A stretch of 10,596 nucleotides of DNA from Christensenella sp. UBA4263. GTDB taxonomy: Bacteria; Bacillota; Clostridia; Christensenellales; Aristaeellaceae. Below the pieces are notes generated by a model. That model searched no databases. It saw nothing but the letters and a program-made list of their open reading frames with translations, and was not told the origin of the DNA. The translations under genes were made by a program, and so were the position numbers. Positions 6,080 through 10,596 of the stretch are shown here, one piece after another. Every line of letters begins with the position of its first letter. Position 1 is the first letter of the stretch. Location of the stretch: contig DGWH01000110.1 in the NCBI GenBank assembly GCA_002395225.1, positions 34,428 through 45,023 of the forward strand, given 5' to 3'.

Positions 6080-8119
6080 ATGCCCATTTCTGAAAAGGAC
6101 AGGGAGATGATGCGGCAGGTGGCCGCACACTTTGAGGGAACGAGAAAAGCGGAGAATCCCGGGGCGAAGTACAGGCTCAAGCGGGAAGACACCCGTTCCA
6201 TCAACGATACGGCTATTCACTTTGGCATCACCCGCAGCAAGGTCCAAAAGATGCTGATTACCTTGGGCGTGCTCTCAACCCCCATGAGCACAGCGGTCAG
6301 GGAATTAAGGGACAGGGGAATGAGCATCCGGGAAATGGCGGAGACACTGGGCGTGTCAGTGGGAACGGTGTCCAGCAACCTGCCTTATGAGGATGAAATC
6401 CACGGCTCAGAGACGCCTTCGGAGCATGCCCGAGCCATGCGTGAATACCGGGCTTATGAGCGGATGCAGAAGGAAAGACAGGAACAAAAGAAACAGGACG
6501 CAAGGAGCAGCACCGGCACCGGCCTGGCCATATTTGGACCGGAACAAAGCGACTCCGGGATAGGGTCAACACTAAAACCAATCGAGGAGGAACGGAAAAT
6601 GTCAGATGACTGGAAGGAGGACCTGGACAGCAGGCTGTCTTTTACGGAAACCGATTCACGCAGGCAGCGGGTCACCCATGAGATGATGGAGGGACAGTTT
6701 GCCCGATACGGAGCAACGATGGAAGAACATGGAATTGATCTTCAGAAGGATGACCGTGATGAAAAGAGGAAGATGTTGAGGGCAAAGGAAAACCTGACCC
6801 CGGATGAAATCCTGGAGCTGGGCGAATTCCCCGGCGCGCTTATGGACAGGAATACGCTGGATCTGGAAGAACTGTACGGCGAGCGGCTTCCGTATGAGCC
6901 TCAGGAGCTGCTGCGGCTGCATGTGGAGCTGATCGCTGATTTCTCGGAGGAAGAGAAGGAGATCATGCACAAGTACGGGGAAATGAAGGGGGAGACGATC
7001 AGCCGCGACATCATCGTGCCAGATGACCTTCCGCTTTATGCGCTTCATTTTGTGATTCAGCGTGCGTTTGGTTTCAACAACGCCCATCTTCATCGCTTCA
7101 CGATGTCCCAAGAGAACGTGGAGAAGTTTACGAAGTCGATTGAGCAGTGGAAAGACCAGGTCGGTGTCATTTACCGGTCGCCGTTCATGGCGGAGGATGC
7201 AGAATTCTGGGCGGATGACTACGAGGGCGGCAGCTTTAAGAACTGGCTGAGAAAAAAATACACCGGTCCCTGTGTGTCCCAGTGCTGGGGTGAGGGCGTG
7301 ATTACAAGCCGCAAGAGCGTGAAACAGGTGAATCTGAATGCGAAATACTATGTGGAATACGGTGTTTTTCCGGATGCAGAGGATCCTTCCGGCGAGACAG
7401 CCAGGCCTTTCAGATGTCAGCCTGTGTATGAATGGGACGGCCGAAAAAACAGAAAAAACCCTCCGCCGGAACCGCTTAAGCATGTGAAAAATTATCGGGT
7501 GGAATTCAAGAACCTGCGGGAACTGCCGTTATCTATTCTGAATCAGTTATTTCCAGGCAGTGCGTTTAACATCCTTGAGCGGCTGTCGATAGGTGAAGTC
7601 CTGGCGGCGCGGAACATGCACCTCACAGATGCTTTCCGGCATGGGGAGGAACCCAGTACGTATCAGCAGATGCTTGATGATGATTTAGAGTATGAGGTGA
7701 AGGAGATTCTGGCGGATGGGGTGGACTCGCCGATGGACCAGCCCTGTGTATCCAGCTTTACGGATGAGCTTCTTTACCAGTATGATTTCTATGATTGCGG
7801 CGATGAATGGAAGTTCCGGATCACGGCCAGCCTGAACTGTGCTGACCTGGTGGAAAGCGGGACAATTACCCAGGACCAGCTGGACAAGAGCAACATCAAG
7901 GCCAGGGTGACCTACAGGCCGGTGCTGATTGCCAGGGATGGAGAGATGCTGATTGAAGAGATTGGCGGTTACCACGGAATGGTTGATTTCATCCGGAAGA
8001 TCAACACCATGCAGCGCGGCGAAAGGGATGAGTTCGGAAGGTCCGTGACACAGCTGCAGAACCGGGCAACGAGCCAGGGCTGGCACAAGGATGACAGCGC
8101 GGATTATAACCTGCTCTAA
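6080..8119 (+). CDS. HTH / PRiA4_ORF3-like protein, probably a two-part fusion
   Basis: One open frame of 679 residues with two parts. Residues 1-140 carry helix-turn-helix motifs: SINDTAIHFGITRSKVQKML (40-59) and MSIREMAETLGVSVGTVSSN (81-100), the second followed by LPY, a signature I associate with small Clostridial DNA-binding proteins. Residues 141-173 form a low-complexity linker partly encoded by a family 1 repeat. From M174 (base 6599) begins a protein of the plasmid pRiA4b ORF-3 family: ISRDIIVPDDLPLYALHFVI (307-326), FGFNNAHLHRF (330-340), then an insertion of about 220 residues (including SFKNWLRKKYTGP), then LLYQYDFYDCGDEWKFRI (564-581) and IEEIGGYHGMVDFI (625-638). A strong GAGGAGG lies 8 bases before the ATG at 6599, so a separate 506-aa product is likely, alone or beside the fusion. 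The biochemical role of PRiA4_ORF3 proteins is not established; many occur in plasmids and mobile regions. The gene has its own promoter and terminates towards the convergent hydrolase. Confidence 0.8.
   Translation: MPISEKDREMMRQVAAHFEGTRKAENPGAKYRLKREDTRSINDTAIHFGITRSKVQKMLITLGVLSTPMSTAVRELRDRGMSIREMAETLGVSVGTVSSNLPYEDEIHGSETPSEHARAMREYRAYERMQKERQEQKKQDARSSTGTGLAIFGPEQSDSGIGSTLKPIEEERKMSDDWKEDLDSRLSFTETDSRRQRVTHEMMEGQFARYGATMEEHGIDLQKDDRDEKRKMLRAKENLTPDEILELGEFPGALMDRNTLDLEELYGERLPYEPQELLRLHVELIADFSEEEKEIMHKYGEMKGETISRDIIVPDDLPLYALHFVIQRAFGFNNAHLHRFTMSQENVEKFTKSIEQWKDQVGVIYRSPFMAEDAEFWADDYEGGSFKNWLRKKYTGPCVSQCWGEGVITSRKSVKQVNLNAKYYVEYGVFPDAEDPSGETARPFRCQPVYEWDGRKNRKNPPPEPLKHVKNYRVEFKNLRELPLSILNQLFPGSAFNILERLSIGEVLAARNMHLTDAFRHGEEPSTYQQMLDDDLEYEVKEILADGVDSPMDQPCVSSFTDELLYQYDFYDCGDEWKFRITASLNCADLVESGTITQDQLDKSNIKARVTYRPVLIARDGEMLIEEIGGYHGMVDFIRKINTMQRGERDEFGRSVTQLQNRATSQGWHKDDSADYNLL
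6534..6580 (+). repeat. Dispersed repeat family 1, diverged copy within coding sequence
   Basis: CCGGAACAAAGCGACTCCGG followed by ATAGGGTCAACACTAAAACC aligns with the other family 1 copies (CCAGAACAAAGCCGCTCCGG, ATAAGACC). It is read in frame as IFGPEQSDSGIGSTLKP, close to FWPEQSRSGIRPNLRP at the end of the nucleoside hydrolase. Like the copy at 623-662, it ends just before a strong ribosome binding site. Confidence 0.65.
6584..6601 (+). promoter_or_regulatory. Internal ribosome binding site and start codon
   Basis: GAGGAGG (6584-6590), an 8-base spacer and ATG (6599-6601), in frame with the long reading frame. Sites this strong are rare inside coding sequence and match the true starts elsewhere in this window. 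Together with the domain boundary it suggests that translation of the PRiA4_ORF3-like part begins here. Confidence 0.65.
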
Positions 8120-8142
8120 CCAATCGATTTACCCTTTTGTGG

Positions 8143-8386
8143 GCCTCAATCCCGGTCTTTTGCCGGAGCGGATTTGTTCTGGCCCAAAGTAGACAAACTG
8201 TCGCTGCGCGACAGGGCCACTCCTCAGGTCTCAATCCCGGTTACTTGCCGGAGCGGCTATGTTCTGGCCAAAAGTAGACAAACTGTCGCTGCGCGACAGG
8301 GCCACTCCTCAGGCCTCAAGTTCGGTCTTATGCCGGAGCGGCTTTGTTCTGGCCAAAAGCTGACATACTGTCGCTGCGCGACAGGG
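8143..8386 (-). repeat. Tandem array of three 85-bp hairpin repeats (family 1)
   Basis: Units run 8143-8227, 8228-8312 and 8313-8386 (the last incomplete), with an exact 85-bp period. Each holds the perfect hairpin CTGTCGC-TGC-GCGACAG (8198-8214, 8283-8299, 8368-8384), plus a segment that on the minus strand reads GGCCAGAACAAA(G/T)CCGCTCCGG or close to it, followed by a short CCGG/CCGG stem. On the minus strand each hairpin is followed by TTTGTCTACTTT or similar, so the array could end hydrolase transcription. It lies between two convergent genes and also overlaps the hydrolase C-terminus. Units are nearly identical throughout, so this is not a CRISPR. Confidence 0.9.
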
Positions 8387-9321
8387 CTGCTGTTTCCGGC
8401 TTTATCCGTGAAATTGAGCTGCAGTTTGGCGTAGAAATCTTCCAGGTCAAGCCGCACGTCCATGGTGTGATAGACCCGGATTCGGCGGTTTTTGTCCCCG
8501 GGGAGATAGCGCATGTCCGCACCGATCCGGGGCGCGCTGATTTTGGTATAGCCGCCGCGCCGCTCGCGATCCTCCAGCAGTGCACAGATCACGCCCTCGT
8601 CACCCAGGCACCAGGTCTCTCCGTGCGGCCACTGGGGAACGGCGGCAAGGCGGTCATTGAGCGCAACCATCTGATCAAAGAGGTAGCGCCCGATTTTGCC
8701 GTATGGACGCACCCGCACCTGCAGCTCTGCCAGAGAAACGGCAAACTGCTTGTAGACGCTCATGGGCACCTGCCAGAGCGGCATGGAGGAGGCAAAGACG
8801 ACATTGGCGGCATGTACATCGTTCATGAGGTTGAATTCCTGGCCGCCCTCGGGGTAATCTCCGCCGCCGATCCAGATACAGGTCATCCGCTCACAGATCC
8901 GGGGCTCCATCAGAATTGCGCAGGCAAGTTCCGTAATGGCGCCCTGCATGCCGATGAAGAGCGGACGGGGATCCTCCCGCATGGCTTCCTCCACAATGAA
9001 GCGGGCTGCATCCGTGACAATGGGCGTGTCCTGGTCCGGGATGCCGGTCTCGGCGCCCTTAAATTCCGGATAATGATCAATGCCCATGAGGTCCAGAATC
9101 AGATGGACCTCGTCAAGACTTGCCTGGGCTGTCTGATGCTCCGGATACCGTCCCTGATTGGCCCGGTCAAAATGGCCGGCAATGATGCCGCGTACATCCA
9201 GTTTATCGATCATCAGGATATGCGTCAGAGTATACTGATCATCCGCCTCGTTTTTGCAGTCGGTATGTACAAAGTAACGAATCTTTTTCTGCTCGGGTAC
9301 CTGAAAAGCATAATTCCACAT
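8257..9321 (-). CDS. Nucleoside hydrolase-like protein with repeat-derived C-terminus
   Basis: The 354-aa product resembles nucleoside hydrolases, which split ribonucleosides into base and ribose for purine/pyrimidine salvage in the cytoplasm. The N-terminal metal site reads HTDCKNEADDQ (19-29), a variant of the usual D-x-D-x-G-x-DD shared with nucleoside hydrolase-like subfamilies. Further typical stretches are LFIGMQGAITELA (121-133), IWIGGGDYPEGG (149-160) and QEFNLMNDVHAANVV (161-175). There is no signal peptide. The start ATG at 9321 has GAAAGGA (+ strand 9332-9338) at proper distance, and this ribosome binding site belongs to the upstream repeat array. Homology probably ends near residue 305. 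From about residue 312 the frame runs through units 3 and 2 of the family 1 array and stops inside unit 2, giving a tail with SFWPEQSRSGIRPNLRP. The tail is therefore acquired, and the original stop was probably close to 8400. Substrate specificity is not readable. Confidence 0.87.
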   Translation of the reverse strand: MWNYAFQVPEQKKIRYFVHTDCKNEADDQYTLTHILMIDKLDVRGIIAGHFDRANQGRYPEHQTAQASLDEVHLILDLMGIDHYPEFKGAETGIPDQDTPIVTDAARFIVEEAMREDPRPLFIGMQGAITELACAILMEPRICERMTCIWIGGGDYPEGGQEFNLMNDVHAANVVFASSMPLWQVPMSVYKQFAVSLAELQVRVRPYGKIGRYLFDQMVALNDRLAAVPQWPHGETWCLGDEGVICALLEDRERRGGYTKISAPRIGADMRYLPGDKNRRIRVYHTMDVRLDLEDFYAKLQLNFTDKAGNSSPVAQRQYVSFWPEQSRSGIRPNLRPEEWPCRAATVCLLLART

Positions 9322-9332
9322 GTTGTAGGCTT

Positions 9333-9553
9333 CCTTTCAATTGTCATTCGTTTTTTCGGCACCGTTGCATTACCGGTGCTGATACATGATACATTGCCGC
9401 TTTGCGGCAGGCCCAATCCTTTTTGGCCGCAGCCTGTTCTTTCGGCACCGGTACATTACCGGTGCTGATACATGATACACTGCCGCTTTGCGGCAGACCC
9501 AATCCTTTCAATTGTCACCTGTTTTTTCGGCACCGCGGATTTGTCGGTGTGCA
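9333..9553 (-). repeat. Tandem array of about 85-bp hairpin repeats (family 2)
   Basis: Units start at 9333, 9418 and 9504, with periods of 85 and 86 bp; the third is partial. Each full unit has two hairpins: GCACCGGT/ACCGGTGC (perfect in the second unit, 9446-9466) and CTGCCGC-TTT-GCGGCAG (for example 9480-9496; TGCCGC/GCGGCA in the first unit). The outer units share CCTTTCAATTGTCA, which on the minus strand supplies the GAAAGG ribosome binding site of the hydrolase; the middle unit replaces it with CCTTTTTGGCCGCAG. The sequence differs from the family 1 array, but the period and the hairpin shape are alike. Confidence 0.88.
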
Positions 9554-9554
9554 T
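9456..9554 (-). CDS. Possible 32-aa leader peptide within repeat array
   Basis: On the minus strand AGGAG (+ strand 9563-9567) precedes ATG at 9554 by 8 bases and opens a 32-codon frame (MHTDKSAVPKKQV, then repeat-encoded residues) that ends at TAA in the family 2 array. The ribosome binding site is good, but most of the frame is repeat and no homolog is recognised. It may be a leader peptide ahead of the hydrolase, a relic of its former start, or chance. Confidence 0.25.
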   Translation of the reverse strand: MHTDKSAVPKKQVTIERIGSAAKRQCIMYQHR

Positions 9555-9639
9555 ATTTAGTTCTCCTGGCGTGCGAGTCGGCAGGCCTCTCCAGTTTTTG
9601 TAAACGTTCCTGACACAAAAGAGCATGAAACTGAGGGAC

Positions 9640-9661
9640 TGTGATGTCCTTGTGATGTCCT
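9640..9661 (+). repeat. Perfect 11-bp tandem duplication
   Basis: TGTGATGTCCT is present twice without a spacer (9640-9650 and 9651-9661) and is followed by CGATGTTTT and an A8 tract. It ends about 45 bases upstream of the -10 box of the right-hand gene, a typical place for an activator or repressor site, but replication slippage would give the same pattern. Confidence 0.6.
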
Positions 9662-9704
9662 CGATGTTTTAAAAAAAATTCCATTCTTTTATCTGTACAT
9701 GATG

Positions 9705-9713
9705 TGGTATACT
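9705..9713 (+). promoter_or_regulatory. Extended -10 promoter of the AAA-ATPase-like gene
   Basis: TG-G-TATACT (9705-9713) is a strong extended -10 element with one mismatch in the hexamer. The -35 region about 17 bases upstream is poor (TTCTTT), as is usual for extended -10 promoters. Transcription would begin near 9720 and leave a 5' leader of about 150 bases. Confidence 0.65.
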
Positions 9714-9872
9714 ATTTGAGAGAATCGACAGGAGAGAAGAATTCTAAACCCAGACATGATAGAAAAACAGGTTGACAAAGTCGAAGACCCTGTCGGTGGA
9801 TGGAAGAATGACGGAAGTTGAAATTGGCCGGATAAATCCCAAAAGGGGAATTTAAAGCAGAAGGAGATTATC

Positions 9873-10596
9873 ATGAACCAAATTTACTCAATGTCTGCTT
9901 TTCCGCAGGAGTTTGCAGAGACAACCACTGCGTCTGAGGATTTCAAAAAGAATATATTGACACAAAAGCAATATGTCGATAAAACACAAATTCTAATACC
10001 ATTATTACGTTTGAAACATGAAACAACATTTTTTCTTCGTCCAAGAAGGTTTGGAAAGACGCTGACTCTTTCCATGCTTCGTTATTATCTGGAAGATACG
10101 CGGGATGAAGCTCTGAATGCCGAAAACAGAAAGCTGTTTGAAGGCATGAAGATTATGAAGACAGATTCGTTTTACACAAAGCAGATGACTTCTTTTCCTG
10201 TGATACACGTGACATTTCAGGGAGTGAAGAGCACACAGTCTTTTCAAGAAGCATACGATCATCTGGTGAAAGTCATTCAGGAAGCATATCGTATCCACAA
10301 GTATGTTTTGGATTCGGATGAATTGGATCAGACAGACAGAGCGTATTTTGAAAGGATTCGAACGGGATGGGATTTGAGAAAAGGCGAACAAACATCCGTA
10401 AGTGATTATGTTTTCTCACTTCAATACCTTACCCGATTTCTCCGTTGTGTACATGGCGTAAAGACAGTGGTTCTGATAGATGAGTATGATGTGCCCTTGG
10501 AAAAAGCCTATCAGGGTGGCTATTATCCCGAAATGATCAATGTGATCAGCGGCATGCTTCAGAATGTTCTTAAAACGAATTCGGAAAATCTCCAGT
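9873..10596 (+). CDS. AAA-ATPase-like protein (PF09820/DUF1703 type), N-terminal part
   Basis: The first 241 codons are in the window and the frame is open at the right edge. The start ATG follows AAGGAGA (9861-9867). Diagnostic stretches are YVDKTQ (34-39), the Walker A-like FLRPRRFGKTLTLSML (54-69), where RPRRFGKT replaces the classic P-loop, FPVIHVTF (108-115), and the Walker B-like VVLIDEYDVPLEKA (199-212). This combination is characteristic of the AAA-ATPase_like family, often paired in the same chain with a C-terminal PD-(D/E)XK nuclease-like DUF1703 domain, which would lie outside the window. Full-length members are about 500-600 residues. The family is highly multiplied in Lachnospiraceae and Bacteroidetes; its function is unsettled, with mobile-element or defence roles suggested. 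The AT-rich base composition contrasts with the middle of the window and fits horizontal acquisition. Confidence 0.9.
   Translation, partial: MNQIYSMSAFPQEFAETTTASEDFKKNILTQKQYVDKTQILIPLLRLKHETTFFLRPRRFGKTLTLSMLRYYLEDTRDEALNAENRKLFEGMKIMKTDSFYTKQMTSFPVIHVTFQGVKSTQSFQEAYDHLVKVIQEAYRIHKYVLDSDELDQTDRAYFERIRTGWDLRKGEQTSVSDYVFSLQYLTRFLRCVHGVKTVVLIDEYDVPLEKAYQGGYYPEMINVISGMLQNVLKTNSENLQ

Larger units (their letters stand above)
9322..9872. other. Divergent intergenic region between hydrolase and AAA-like gene
   Basis: Its left half is the family 2 repeat array. The right half (about 9555-9872) is AT-rich and holds a perfect 11-bp tandem duplication (9640-9661), an A8 tract (9671-9678), the promoter of the right-hand gene and its leader of about 150 bases. 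In that leader CGACAGG (9726-9732) can pair with CCTGTCG (9789-9795). No clear minus-strand promoter for the hydrolase was found. Confidence 0.55.

Noticed and set aside
5762..6247. 161-codon minus-strand frame
   Set aside because: It runs antisense through a terminator, a near-consensus promoter and the start of the HTH gene, and has no domain or ribosome binding site.
8143..8386. CRISPR array
   Set aside because: The whole 85-bp unit is repeated with few changes and there are no unique spacers of constant length; no cas gene is near.
8344..9468. 374-codon plus-strand frame
   Set aside because: It is antisense to the well-supported nucleoside hydrolase, starts inside a repeat and ends in the other repeat array; no domain is recognised.
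9751..9821. Short frame MIEKQVDKVED in the leader of the AAA-like gene
   Set aside because: No ribosome binding site precedes its ATG and it is only about 21 codons long.

Overview
The window looks like a chromosomal segment of an anaerobic Firmicute of the Clostridia, most like a gut or rumen Lachnospiraceae-type organism. This rests on protein families (a tandem-receptor amino acid ABC transporter, an AAA-ATPase-like/DUF1703-type protein, a PRiA4_ORF3-like protein with a separate helix-turn-helix region, a secreted tyrosine phosphatase), strong AGGAGG-type ribosome binding sites and Firmicute-like promoters. No database search was possible. The two ends (about 1-350 and 9560-10596) are AT-richer than the GC-richer middle, as expected if the end genes belong to the accessory genome.

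Layout, left to right. (a) 3-224 (+): C-terminal winged helix of an AlbA_2/Schlafen-type ATP-binding regulator, cut by the window edge. (b) 225-683: gene-free leader with several small hairpins and one copy of a dispersed repeat (family 1). (c) 684-4041 (+): a two-gene operon with an 8-bp overlap. The first gene is a 757-aa receptor-permease fusion for polar amino acids; the second is its ATPase, which carries an unusual 120-residue C-terminal extension. (d) 4042-4468: gene-free, with a long hairpin over the ATPase stop codon and a perfect 32-bp palindrome. (e) 4469-5686 (+): exported tyrosine phosphatase with a complete HCxxGKDRTG loop. (f) 5687-6079: gene-free, with a hairpin terminator, a candidate short structured RNA ending in a good intrinsic terminator, and a near-consensus promoter bracketed by an 11-bp direct repeat. 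(g) 6080-8119 (+): a 679-aa frame that joins a helix-turn-helix region to a PRiA4_ORF3-like protein through a repeat-derived linker with an internal ribosome binding site. (h) 8143-8386: three tandem 85-bp hairpin units (family 1). (i) 8257-9321 (-): nucleoside hydrolase whose C-terminus runs into that array. (j) 9333-9553: a second array of about 85-bp units with different sequence (family 2), upstream of the hydrolase. (k) 9873-10596 (+): start of an AAA-ATPase-like protein with its own extended -10 promoter, cut by the window edge.

The transporter pair forms one uptake system; the other genes look like separate transcription units. The least ordinary feature is the two families of hairpin repeats. 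Family 1 occurs at five places, always in the orientation of the adjacent gene. It is translated in frame in two proteins, giving a shared PEQS-x-SGI peptide, and in two places it sits just upstream of a strong ribosome binding site. The hydrolase gene lies between tandem arrays of both families. I found no complete, clearly new multi-gene system; the best leads are these repeats, the candidate small RNA at 5821-5901 and the ATPase extension.
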